Shown here piece by piece: positions 27,169-35,774 of a stretch of 64,000 nucleotides of DNA. The position numbers and the translations under genes are program-made. The stretch spans positions 62,001 to 126,000 of the forward strand of contig WJBW01000003.1 in assembly GCA_009646425.1 (NCBI GenBank), read 5' to 3'. Under the pieces are notes generated by a model that saw only the letters and a list, made by a program, of their open reading frames with translations, did not search any database and was not told the DNA's origin. How positions within the stretch are numbered: the first letter of the stretch is position 1; every line of letters starts with the position of its first letter. Source of the stretch: Burkholderiales bacterium LSUCC0115 (lineage in GTDB: Bacteria > Pseudomonadota > Gammaproteobacteria > Burkholderiales > Burkholderiaceae_A).

Positions 27169-28770
27169 ATGCCCATTGCCCTTGCCTACTCCAAAAGTCT
27201 GACGGGACTTCAGACCGTCGATGTCCGCGTCGAGGCCGACCTGGCCAACGGACTGCCTAACTTCGCGATTGTGGGTCTGCCCAGCACTGCCGTTCGTGAG
27301 GCCCGCGACCGTGTTCGAGCCGCGATTCAGAATGCCGGCTTTGAATTCCCCGCCCGTCGCGTCACCGTTAACCTGGCACCGGCCGACCTGCCCAAAGACT
27401 CCGGCCGATTCGATTTGGCCATTGCACTGGCCATTCTGGCGGCGGCCGGCCAGCTACCGATTCGGGCTTTGGAGAGGACCGTGTTCGCTGCAGAGCTCTC
27501 GTTGACGGGGGAGCTGCTGGCCATTCGCGCAGGCTTTGCCTGGGGGCTGTCTGCTCTGCAAGACGACCAGGCCCAACGCTTTATCCTGCCTAGTGCGAAT
27601 GCTCCAGAGCTGGCCCTCTTGGGGGACCAGCCCCGTTTGTTGTGCGCGCCCAATCTGCAAAGTGTCTGTCGCTATTTAAAAAGCTTTAAGGATCCAACGA
27701 CCGCGCTACCCACGGTGTCTCAGCAGGTCCAATCATCCGTTGGGAGCACCACACAGGCTGCGATCAGGCCGGTCGATTCTGCTTCTCACCAAGACCTCGC
27801 CTGGGAGGATGTCATCGGTCAGACCCAGGCCAAGTGGGCTGCCAAGTGGGCTGCCAAGGTGGCGGCGGCTGGTGGTCACAGCCTGTTGCTTTTTGGCCCA
27901 CCCGGTGTCGGCAAATCCATGATTGCCAGCCGCATGGCAGGCCTGCTGCCCGCGCTGAGCCAGCAACAGGCTGCAGAGTTGGCGGCGATTCAGAGCTTAG
28001 ATGGCCAGGCCATTGATCAGGCCTGGCGAGTACCACCCTATCGAGCCCCTCACCACAGTACCCCATCACGTGCGCTGGTTGGAGGTGGTCTGCCGATTCG
28101 CCCCGGGGAGCTGTCGCTGGCCCACCATGGCGTGCTGTTCTTGGATGAGTTACCCGAGTTCTCGCGTGATGCCCTGGAGTCTTTGCGCGAGCCAATGGAG
28201 ACTGGCGAGGTGCGCATTGCTCGAGTACGGGAACGCCTGGTGCTGCCGGCCAAGCCGATGCTGGTGGCTGCGATGAACCCATGCCCTTGTGGCTATTACG
28301 GGGTGTTGCGCTCCAAACGACACTGCCGTTGCAGCCCAGAACAGGTTCAGCGCTATCGCAACCGCTTGTCAGGACCCCTGTTCGATCGGTTTGATTTGGT
28401 GGTCTGCATGGAATTGCCGGATGTTGAGCAGGCCAGCCTGGCGCCCGAGCACGACTACTACACCGATGCCATGCGGGAGTCTGTCGCGCAGGCTCGCGAG
28501 CGAGCCCTGGCTCGGCAGCAGAGGCGAAATGCCCAGCTTTCTCGCTCGACCATGGAAGACCTATCCCTGGTGACAGCGACGGCCCACAACATGCTGATGC
28601 AAGTGGCCAAGCGTCATCAATGGAGTCGTCGAGTGCTAGACCGTCTGCTGCGGGTGGCTCATACCGTGGCCGATCTGCAGGCGGCTTCAACGGTGACCGA
28701 CGAGCACATGGCCATGGCCATTGGCCTCAGACGGGCTTTGGACCCGCCGGATGCTTTGGCGCTCGAATAA
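27169..28770 (+). CDS. comM: YifB/ComM family AAA+ ATPase (Mg-chelatase-like)
   Basis: A 533-residue protein of the ComM group, whose Vibrio member is a hexameric helicase that promotes branch migration during natural transformation. The N-terminal ChlI-like domain (1-165) has NGLPNFAIVGLPSTAVREAR. The AAA+ core has Walker A GPPGVGKS at 243-250 and Walker B LFLDELPEF. The zinc-like cysteine cluster NPCPCGYYG...CRCSPEQVQRYR and LSGPLFDRFDL follow. Residues 221-228 contain a four-residue tandem duplication (AKWA twice) just before Walker A. The 3' end overlaps the convergent MFS gene by 44 nt. It appears intact, in contrast to dprA. Confidence 0.93.
   Translation: MPIALAYSKSLTGLQTVDVRVEADLANGLPNFAIVGLPSTAVREARDRVRAAIQNAGFEFPARRVTVNLAPADLPKDSGRFDLAIALAILAAAGQLPIRALERTVFAAELSLTGELLAIRAGFAWGLSALQDDQAQRFILPSANAPELALLGDQPRLLCAPNLQSVCRYLKSFKDPTTALPTVSQQVQSSVGSTTQAAIRPVDSASHQDLAWEDVIGQTQAKWAAKWAAKVAAAGGHSLLLFGPPGVGKSMIASRMAGLLPALSQQQAAELAAIQSLDGQAIDQAWRVPPYRAPHHSTPSRALVGGGLPIRPGELSLAHHGVLFLDELPEFSRDALESLREPMETGEVRIARVRERLVLPAKPMLVAAMNPCPCGYYGVLRSKRHCRCSPEQVQRYRNRLSGPLFDRFDLVVCMELPDVEQASLAPEHDYYTDAMRESVAQARERALARQQRRNAQLSRSTMEDLSLVTATAHNMLMQVAKRHQWSRRVLDRLLRVAHTVADLQAASTVTDEHMAMAIGLRRALDPPDALALE
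27829..27852 (+). repeat. 12-bp in-frame tandem duplication in comM
   Basis: GCCAAGTGGGCT occurs twice in direct succession (27829-27840 and 27841-27852), followed by a partly similar GCCAAGGTGGCG. It adds four residues to a segment that is otherwise of constant length in ComM proteins, as judged from the family spacing between GQ.QAK and AAAGGHS. Confidence 0.8.
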
Positions 28771-29980
28771 GCCAATACAGGGCGAGCACCTGCGCCACTA
28801 CCCAGACGCCCACCGCTAGACGGATGGCCATGGGCTTGTCGAAAGACAGCGCTACAAAGGCATCGATCAACAGCCCTATGCCCCACTGAACGGCGAAGGC
28901 GCCGATGAAGATGACAAAGTTAAAGCCCGTGGTCGCCCGACCAGACAAGGCCAACGGAAAGACCGCTGCAAAGCGGGTGTAGCCAATGGTGGTGACGCCG
29001 GCGCTGACAAACGCCAGACTCCAGCCCAGCCAGGGGTGAGGCCAGACATCGAGTACCGCCAGTCCACTGAAGACCGCCATGAAGGCCAGTCCCCAATGCA
29101 TGGCGTGGTTTAAAGAGATGTTCTTCTTGTGCAGATGATTGGCCAGATAGGCCATGCCCAGGTGCGCCATCATGATCACGGCCGTCAGGATCAAGAGACC
29201 CGTAGCCGCCTGCCCAGGAGTCTGCCCCTCTACCTCGGTGAACCACGGCCCCAGCCACAGCCCGTGCATGGCTAGAAAACCACCGTATGTGACAAACGCA
29301 AATGGAAACATGCGAGCAAACTCTGGGTGCCGAAAAATGGTTCGAAAGCCCTGCGCAGCCTGTGACCAGAGCTGACCGGGGGCTGAGTGTTCAGCAGAGG
29401 GCTGCGGCAGTGGTGGTAGACCGAATGCAATGCCCATCCAGACACCAACAAAGAGCAAGGTGAGCACCACAAAGACACCGCGCCAATCCGTGATGGCCAG
29501 CAGCCATTCCACGGGGCTGGTGGCTGCCAGCGCCCCGATGGAGCCGATGACCAGCATGGTGGAGGCCAATGGGGCCTGGAGTCGCTCTTCGAAGACCATG
29601 CGATAGGCCTTATAAGAAGCCATCAGGCAGGCGGACACGCCAAGGCCAATCAAGGCCCGTCCAATCCAGAGCGTCCAAAAGCCTTGTGCCATGGCGCTGA
29701 TCAGACAGCCGGCAATGGCAGCGACCAAGAGGCTCGCCTCCACGCGCCTGGGACCGAAACGATCTAGCAGCACGCCCAGAGGCAATTGCATGCTGGCAAA
29801 CGCCAGAAAGTAGGCGCTGGCCAGCAGACCCAGCTCGGCAGCAGACAGGCCAATCCCCGCCACCAGCTCGGGGGCCAGCACCGCGTTGATGGTGCGTAGC
29901 GCATAGGACATGGCGTAGGCCAGGCCAAAGGGCAGCACCAGACGCCAGGTGGGATGGGCGAAGCCCCCTTCAGAAACCAA
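28727..29980 (-). CDS. MFS transporter (substrate unknown)
   Basis: A 417-residue major facilitator protein with twelve predicted helices. The N-terminal half shows LPFGLAYAMSYALRTINAVL and the loop 2-3 signature GVLLDRFGPRRVE. It is only distantly similar to the MFS protein at 14608-15909. The start is TTG at 29980, placed 11 nt inside the end of the upstream lipoprotein gene, with AGAGAG upstream; a later GTG is possible. The 3' end overlaps comM by 44 nt on the opposite strand. The substrate cannot be inferred. Confidence 0.82.
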   Translation of the reverse strand: MVSEGGFAHPTWRLVLPFGLAYAMSYALRTINAVLAPELVAGIGLSAAELGLLASAYFLAFASMQLPLGVLLDRFGPRRVEASLLVAAIAGCLISAMAQGFWTLWIGRALIGLGVSACLMASYKAYRMVFEERLQAPLASTMLVIGSIGALAATSPVEWLLAITDWRGVFVVLTLLFVGVWMGIAFGLPPLPQPSAEHSAPGQLWSQAAQGFRTIFRHPEFARMFPFAFVTYGGFLAMHGLWLGPWFTEVEGQTPGQAATGLLILTAVIMMAHLGMAYLANHLHKKNISLNHAMHWGLAFMAVFSGLAVLDVWPHPWLGWSLAFVSAGVTTIGYTRFAAVFPLALSGRATTGFNFVIFIGAFAVQWGIGLLIDAFVALSFDKPMAIRLAVGVWVVAQVLALYWLIRAPKHPAGPKPV

Positions 29981-30539
29981 TTCGCAGGCTCTCTAAAAAC
30001 TGCTGGGCGGCTTCTTGGTGGTAGCTGGCCTCCGGACCCACCACCAGGGCTTCGATGACCTGCCCCTGGTGAATGCGGGAGAGGGTCTGCAGCCTGGCCG
30101 CTACCGGCGTGGCATTAGGTTTGAGTTGTATCTGGCCTTTGGCAACCACCAAACCCGCGGGTTGATCAGCAGGCCCGGCTTTGGGCTGCATCACCAATTC
30201 ACCACGAATGTTTTGAACACGGCTCTCGCGCAAAACATCAGCCAAGGCTTGAAGTGGTGGATGAGTTGGATTCACAAACCGAGCGACGCCCACCGAGAAG
30301 GTCTGCTCTTCAATGCGAACAGCGCGCAGCATCAGTTGAACTGGTTGCGCCCCATCGCCAACCTGAAGGGTGATGGTTCGCTCAACCACGGCGGGCTTGC
30401 CGGGGAACAGGGCCTGCCATCCCTGTGACTCATCGGAGACCGATCGCCAGTCATAGGTGGGCGAACAGGCCGACAGCAGGCCTGTGCACAGAAGAATCAG
30501 GCCGAAGATCCAAAAGGGATGAGAGCGAACAGACTTCAT
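29970..30539 (-). CDS. Conserved lipoprotein of unknown function
   Basis: A 189-residue protein with a signal sequence and a clear lipobox, LLSAC, placing the lipidated Cys at residue 25 (after FWIFGLILLCTGLLSA). The mature part begins SPTYDWRSV and contains GWQALFPGKPAVVERTITL, a segment I recall from Burkholderiales hypothetical lipoproteins, but I cannot name a characterised family. A predicted beta-rich fold is a guess. It overlaps the downstream MFS gene by 11 nt, so the two may act together. Confidence 0.7.
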   Translation of the reverse strand: MKSVRSHPFWIFGLILLCTGLLSACSPTYDWRSVSDESQGWQALFPGKPAVVERTITLQVGDGAQPVQLMLRAVRIEEQTFSVGVARFVNPTHPPLQALADVLRESRVQNIRGELVMQPKAGPADQPAGLVVAKGQIQLKPNATPVAARLQTLSRIHQGQVIEALVVGPEASYHQEAAQQFLESLRIGF

Positions 30540-30586
30540 GAAGGGACTGCTTGCATAATGGGGAAAAGTCCAAGGAGTGTATCGCG

Positions 30587-30931
30587 ATGATTCGTTTTAT
30601 GACCAAGGCGGCGGCCTCATTCGTCATGCTGGATGCAACGGCCAAAGACGTTCTAAAAGCCGCCGGATTCGACTGGGCGAATCAAGGCATCTGGCGTGTC
30701 GAACGGCTCGATGAAGTCATCGCCAAACTACAGCAGGCCCACGACTTGGCAGCCACGCAGTCACAGCGGCAAGAGCAGGCGCAGGCTCTGGCCGATGCTG
30801 GTGCCGATGGATCAGAGGGTGGTGCTCAGCCGCTGCCAGTGGGGTTTCACAAACGGCTCTACCCTGTTCTGGAGATGTTGCGCGCAGCCAAGGCGGCCAA
30901 TGAACCGGTTGTCTGGGAGCACGAGGGCTAG
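30587..30931 (+). CDS. DUF1840 family protein
   Basis: A 114-residue cytosolic protein resembling PF08895. It starts MIRFMTKAAASFVMLDATAK and ends in the family block KRLYPVLEMLRAAKAANEPVVWEH. A Gln/Ala-rich helical middle (DEVIAKLQQAHDLAAT) separates the two. AAGGAG at 30572-30577 supports the ATG at 30587; an upstream ATG would add twelve residues without support. Function is unknown. It is divergent from the lipoprotein gene and convergent with metH. Confidence 0.8.
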   Translation: MIRFMTKAAASFVMLDATAKDVLKAAGFDWANQGIWRVERLDEVIAKLQQAHDLAATQSQRQEQAQALADAGADGSEGGAQPLPVGFHKRLYPVLEMLRAAKAANEPVVWEHEG

Positions 30932-30948
30932 ACAGCCGACTCAGAGAA

Positions 30949-33900
30949 CTAGAGCAGGCTGGCCAGTCGACTACTGGCCTGGTCTTTGGACAGGCCCGTG
31001 CGAGCCATGTAGTCGTGTAATTGATCTTGACCAATGGGCCCCAGGTTGAAGTACTGAGACTCGGGTCGCCAGAAATAAAAGCCACTGACGGCCGAGGCCG
31101 GCAGCATGGCCAGGTTCTCGGTGAGAGACATGCCAATCTCTTTGGCATTTATCACCTCGAACAAAGGTGCCTTGACGCTGTGGTCAGGACAAGCGGGGTA
31201 GCCAGGTGCTGGCCGAACGCCCTGATAGTTCTCCGCGATCAAGTCGGCATTGCTGAGCGACTCATTCGGGGCATAGCCCCAGAACTCGGTGCGCACGCGC
31301 TGGTGCAGCCTTTCTGCAAAAGACTCTGCCAGGCGATCGGCCAGAGCCTTGACCATGATGGCGTTGTAGTCGTCACCCTTGGCCTCGTAAGACTTGGCCA
31401 GAGCCTCGGCCCCGTCAACGCCGACCGCAAAGCAGCCCAGGTAGTCCGGTACATCAGCCTCCTTGGGAGCCACGTAATCAGCCAGAGACTTGTTGGCTTC
31501 CCCGCTGGGCTTCTCGGTCTGTTGCCTCAGTCCATGCCAGGTCAACACTGGCGTGTTGAGCGATTCGTCTGAGTACAGGGTGATGTCCTCGGAGGCTGTC
31601 CGACGGGCGGGCAACAGAACCACCACACCATTGGCCGTCAGCTTGCGCTCTTTGATGAGCTTGGCCAGCATGGCCTTGCCATCGGCATAGACCTGTTGAG
31701 CCTGTTGGCCGACGACCTCATCCTCTAGGATGGCTGGGTAAGGACCTGCCAGGTCCCAGGTCTGGAAGAAGGGGGTCCAATCAATGGTGTCGACCAACTC
31801 TTCTAGCGGATAAGACTTGAGCACTCGCCTGCCAATGGCCTTGGGTGTGGGGGCGGGGGTCAGATCGACCTTGGGCGCATTGGCACGGGCCTGGTCCAGG
31901 CTGATGATCTTGGCAGCCTGCTTGGCGGCATGCCGCTCGCGCAGCTTGGCATAGTCCTGCAGCACTTCACCCAGGTATTTGGTCTTCTGGTCTGCATCGC
32001 TGGTCAGTGACTGGGCGACTGGGACCGAGCGGGAGGCATCCGGCACCCAGATGACGGGGCCCGAATAATGCGGCGCAATCTTCACGGCGGTGTGCACACG
32101 AGAAGTGGTTGCCCCACCAATGAGCAAGGGAATCTGCTTGCAGCGACACCAGTCGTCTCGCTCCATCTCACGGGCTACCGTGGCCATCTCTTCGAGGGAT
32201 GGGGTGATCAGGCCAGACAGGCCAATGATGTCGACATTGTGTTCTTTGGCGGCGGCCAAGATTTGAGCGGCGGGGACCATGACGCCCAGGTTGACCACTT
32301 CAAAGTTGTTGCACTGAAGGACTACCGAGACGATGTTCTTGCCAATGTCATGCACATCGCCTTTGACGGTAGCCAGAATCATCTTGCCCTTGGCCTGGGT
32401 CTGGCCGCTGGCGGCCTGTTCCGCCTCGATAAACGGCACCAGGTGGGCCACAGCGGCCTTCATGACGCGAGCGGACTTCACCACCTGTGGCAGGAACATC
32501 TTGCCCTCGGCAAACAGGTCTCCCACCACGTTCATCCCGGTCATCAAAGGACCTTCGATCACCTCGATGGGCCGGCCCGATCGATCGGCAATCGCCTGCC
32601 GGGCTTCTTCGGTGTCTTCGACAATGAACTCGGTCAGGCCATGCACCAGGGCATGCTCCAAGCGTTTCTCAACCGGGAGCGCCCGCCAGGCCAGTTTCTC
32701 TTCGTCTTTTTTATCGCCGGCCTTTAGGGTCGCGGCGAAGTCGATCATGCGCTCGGTCGCATCTGGACGACGGTCAAAGACAATGTCTTCGACATGCTCG
32801 CGCAGCTCAGGATCCAGGTCCTCGTAGACCCCCAGCTGACCAGCATTGACGATGCCCATGGTCATACCAGCCTTGACCGCGTGATACAGGAATACGGTGT
32901 GAATGGCCTCTCGCGCAGGGTCGTTGCCCCGGAACGAAAAGCTCACATTACTGACACCACCGGACACCTTGGCATGTGGCAGGTGCTCTCGAATCCAGGC
33001 CGTGGCTTCGATGAAGTCAATCGCATAGCGATTGTGTTCCTCGATGCCGGTCGCGATGGCAAAGATGTTGGGGTCAAAGATGATGTCTTCGGGCGGGAAG
33101 TCCACCGCCTGGCGCAGCAGATCATAGGCCCGCTGGCAGATGGCCTTGCGTCGCTCGAGCGTGTCGGCCTGACCCTTTTCATCAAAGGCCATGACCACGG
33201 CGGCCGCACCATATTGTTTGCAGAGTCGAGCCTGGCGCAGAAACTCGGCCTCTCCCTCTTTGAGCGAGATGGAATTGACGATGGCCTTGCCCTGAACACA
33301 CTTCAGGCCAGCCTCGATCACCTCCCACTTCGAGGAGTCGATCATCACGGGCACCCGAGAGATGTCGGGCTCAGAGGCGATCAGGTTCAGGAATCGAACC
33401 ATGGCGGCCTTGGAGTCCAGCATGGCCTCATCCATGTTGACGTCGATCACCTGTGCACCGTTTTCAACCTGCTGTCGGGCGACTTCGACCGCCTTCTCGT
33501 ACTCGCCATTCAGAACCAAACGGGCAAACATCTTGGAGCCGGTGACGTTGGTTCGTTCGCCGACATTCACAAAGAAGGAGGTCTCGTCGATGTTGAAAGG
33601 CTCGAGTCCGGACAAACGCGTTTTGACTGCCGGACTTGGGATGGGCCTGGGGGCATAGGCTTTGACGGCCTGCGCAATGGCGGCAATGTGATCTGGTGTC
33701 GTGCCACAGCAGCCACCGACCACGTTGACCCAGCCCGATTCAGCAAATTCTTTGAGAAAGCCAGAGGTAATCGGCGGGGTCTCGTCAAAGCCGGTTGGCG
33801 CCATGGGGTTGGGCAGGCCGGCGTTCGGATAAATACAAATGGCGGTGTCGGCTAGCTTTGAGATTTCTTCGACATAGGGCCGCATCAGGGCGGCGCCTAG

Positions 33901-34749
33901 AGCGCAGTTCAGGCCCACCGTGATGGGCTGGGCATGGCGGATGCTGTTCCAGAAGGCCTCGACGGTCTGACCAGACAGAATGCGGCCAGAGGCATCGGTG
34001 ACAGTGCCTGAGATCATGACGGGCCAGCGCTGACCCCGTTGTTCAAAGACCTGTTCCAGCGCAAAGACGGCGGCCTTGGCATTCAGGGTGTCAAAAATCG
34101 TCTCAATGAGCAGCAGGTCGACACCACCATCGAGCAAGGCCTCGGTCTGATCTCGGTAGGCCTCTACCAGCTCATCAAAGCTGATGTTGCGCGCACCCGG
34201 GTCGTTCACATCTGGTGAGATCGACGCGGTGCGCGGCGTGGGGCCCAGGGCACCGGCCACGAAACGAGGATGGTCGGCTGTCTGGATGGCATCGCGGGCC
34301 TCGCAGGCCAGGCGTGCGGAGGCCAGGTTCATCTCCCGCACCAGGGGAGCGAGTTTGTAGTCCTCCTGGGCGATCCAGGTGGCACCAAAGGTGTTGGTCT
34401 CAATGATGTCGGCCCCAGCCGACAGATACTGGCGATGGATCTCGGCGATGACCTCTGGCTGGGTCAGCGACAAGAGTTCGTTGTTGCCTTTGACATCGAT
34501 GCCCTGGCCAATGGCGGCCTGCAGGGCTTCCAGGGCAGCACCTGAGAGCGCCTTGGCATGAGGCCCAGACTCGCCACGGTAATCGGTCTCGCTCAGCTTG
34601 TACTGCTGAATCATGGTGCCCATGGCGCCGTCGATGATCAGAATGCGTCGAGCCAAGGCCTGGTCCAGTGCTGCAAAAGCAGGCGCTGTCTTCAGGTCGG
34701 AGGGATTGGCAGAGGGGTCCGACAACGCGGATGGCTGGTTCGAGGTCAA
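30949..34749 (-). CDS. metH: Cobalamin-dependent methionine synthase
   Basis: A 1266-residue enzyme that transfers a methyl group from methyl-THF to homocysteine through cobalamin. All four modules are present in order: the homocysteine domain (DGAMGTMIQ; zinc ligands in LNCALG and GGCCGTT, to about residue 350), the pterin domain (about 385-650, [10 protein letters not shown]), the cobalamin domain with the base-off ligand motif VHDIGKNIV near residue 810, and the C-terminal reactivation domain (about 930-1266; [18 protein letters not shown]). A vitamin B12 supply is therefore needed. The start is TTG at 34749, preceded by TATAAT only 7 nt away, so the exact start is uncertain. It lies 35 nt after the MBL gene. 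Confidence 0.95.
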   Translation of the reverse strand: MTSNQPSALSDPSANPSDLKTAPAFAALDQALARRILIIDGAMGTMIQQYKLSETDYRGESGPHAKALSGAALEALQAAIGQGIDVKGNNELLSLTQPEVIAEIHRQYLSAGADIIETNTFGATWIAQEDYKLAPLVREMNLASARLACEARDAIQTADHPRFVAGALGPTPRTASISPDVNDPGARNISFDELVEAYRDQTEALLDGGVDLLLIETIFDTLNAKAAVFALEQVFEQRGQRWPVMISGTVTDASGRILSGQTVEAFWNSIRHAQPITVGLNCALGAALMRPYVEEISKLADTAICIYPNAGLPNPMAPTGFDETPPITSGFLKEFAESGWVNVVGGCCGTTPDHIAAIAQAVKAYAPRPIPSPAVKTRLSGLEPFNIDETSFFVNVGERTNVTGSKMFARLVLNGEYEKAVEVARQQVENGAQVIDVNMDEAMLDSKAAMVRFLNLIASEPDISRVPVMIDSSKWEVIEAGLKCVQGKAIVNSISLKEGEAEFLRQARLCKQYGAAAVVMAFDEKGQADTLERRKAICQRAYDLLRQAVDFPPEDIIFDPNIFAIATGIEEHNRYAIDFIEATAWIREHLPHAKVSGGVSNVSFSFRGNDPAREAIHTVFLYHAVKAGMTMGIVNAGQLGVYEDLDPELREHVEDIVFDRRPDATERMIDFAATLKAGDKKDEEKLAWRALPVEKRLEHALVHGLTEFIVEDTEEARQAIADRSGRPIEVIEGPLMTGMNVVGDLFAEGKMFLPQVVKSARVMKAAVAHLVPFIEAEQAASGQTQAKGKMILATVKGDVHDIGKNIVSVVLQCNNFEVVNLGVMVPAAQILAAAKEHNVDIIGLSGLITPSLEEMATVAREMERDDWCRCKQIPLLIGGATTSRVHTAVKIAPHYSGPVIWVPDASRSVPVAQSLTSDADQKTKYLGEVLQDYAKLRERHAAKQAAKIISLDQARANAPKVDLTPAPTPKAIGRRVLKSYPLEELVDTIDWTPFFQTWDLAGPYPAILEDEVVGQQAQQVYADGKAMLAKLIKERKLTANGVVVLLPARRTASEDITLYSDESLNTPVLTWHGLRQQTEKPSGEANKSLADYVAPKEADVPDYLGCFAVGVDGAEALAKSYEAKGDDYNAIMVKALADRLAESFAERLHQRVRTEFWGYAPNESLSNADLIAENYQGVRPAPGYPACPDHSVKAPLFEVINAKEIGMSLTENLAMLPASAVSGFYFWRPESQYFNLGPIGQDQLHDYMARTGLSKDQASSRLASLL

Positions 34750-34756
34750 GCCCTCG

Positions 34757-34779
34757 ATTATAGAGAAGCCCCGCGGGGC
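34757..34779 (-). promoter_or_regulatory. TATAAT box and GC hairpin upstream of metH
   Basis: On the minus strand the palindrome GCCCCGCGGGGC (34768-34779) is followed by TTCTC and a consensus -10 box TATAAT (34757-34762). There is no good -35 box. The -10 box would place the start of transcription on the first base of the annotated TTG start. Either metH is leaderless, or its true start codon is further in. Confidence 0.35.
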
Positions 34780-34784
34780 ATGGC

Positions 34785-35771
34785 CTACTGGGCTGTAAGG
34801 CTGTCGAGCCAGCAGACCAGGCCATCCGCATTGAGCCGCAGGTCCAGGTCCAAGACCTGGCGCAGCTGCTGGTCGCTCATCTGGACCCCCATGGCCCGGG
34901 CCTCGGCAAACATCATGGCCTGAAGGTCTGCCTCAATGGCTTTGGCCCGGTCTGCGCCCAGGTGACCATGCCGTTGGGCAATGGCGGCATACCGGTCAAT
35001 CTGGCCCAGCATGAATTCACCTGCCTGTCGCACGTTGCGAATCTGTGAATAGTGGGTCAGGTAGACCGCTGGGGCATCGCTGTTCATGACCCGGCGCACC
35101 GAGGCCTGGTGAGTTGGAGGGTCAAATTGGCTGGGGGAAGAAGTCACAAAGACATAGGGACCCTGGGCCGTATCGAGCTCTCGGTACGAGATTCCATAGG
35201 TGTCCCCTGTGAAGATGCCCCCGGTCTTGGTGTCTCGGATGAAGACGTGATGACGGGCATGACCCGGCGCGTCCCAGAACTCCAAGACCCGGCCCGCCAG
35301 GTTGACGGTTGCCCCCTCTGGGGTCTCGATGATGCGATCCGCGGCAATGGGTTCTAGGCTGCCGTACTCACGCACAGCCATCTCTTCACCGTAGACCTGC
35401 AGAACAGCCGCCCACAGCTTGCTGGGGTCGATCATGTGACGGGCCCCGCGCGGGTGTACCGTCAACTGGGCATTGGGACAACGTTTCATGAGCTCCCCCG
35501 CGCCACCAGCATGGTCCAGGTGAACGTGGGTCAAGACGACGTAATCAACAGCCTCGGGCCCAAGACCCAGGGTCTTCAGGGCGGCGAGGGTTCGATCGGT
35601 GGCGTATTTGGTCGAGGTGTCAATGATGGCCACACGGCCGTTCTCAACGATGAAGTGAACCGCATCAAATTCATCTCGAACATAGCCCGAGTCGATTGCA
35701 AAGAGTCCGTCTTGGAAATCTCTCAGGCCGATGGCTGGCTGGGTAAAGCCTTGATGGTGATGGTGGGTCAT
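34785..35771 (-). CDS. MBL-fold metallo-hydrolase
   Basis: A 328-residue metallo-beta-lactamase-fold hydrolase. The metal-binding motif [10 protein letters not shown] is near residue 80, further ligands are in [18 protein letters not shown] and [10 protein letters not shown], and a C-terminal helical part of about 80 residues follows. The N-terminus is [11 protein letters not shown], a natural run of four His. The substrate is unknown; thioester, ester or lactone hydrolysis are the common options for this fold. It starts 3 nt after the GMC oxidoreductase stop, so the two are probably co-expressed. Confidence 0.85.
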   Translation of the reverse strand: MTHHHHQGFTQPAIGLRDFQDGLFAIDSGYVRDEFDAVHFIVENGRVAIIDTSTKYATDRTLAALKTLGLGPEAVDYVVLTHVHLDHAGGAGELMKRCPNAQLTVHPRGARHMIDPSKLWAAVLQVYGEEMAVREYGSLEPIAADRIIETPEGATVNLAGRVLEFWDAPGHARHHVFIRDTKTGGIFTGDTYGISYRELDTAQGPYVFVTSSPSQFDPPTHQASVRRVMNSDAPAVYLTHYSQIRNVRQAGEFMLGQIDRYAAIAQRHGHLGADRAKAIEADLQAMMFAEARAMGVQMSDQQLRQVLDLDLRLNADGLVCWLDSLTAQ

Positions 35772-35774
35772 GAC

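Noticed and set aside
34785-35771. HHHH at the MBL N-terminus as a vector-tag artefact
   Set aside because: There is no vector-like sequence around it, the run has only four His, and the gene is continuous with its genomic neighbours.
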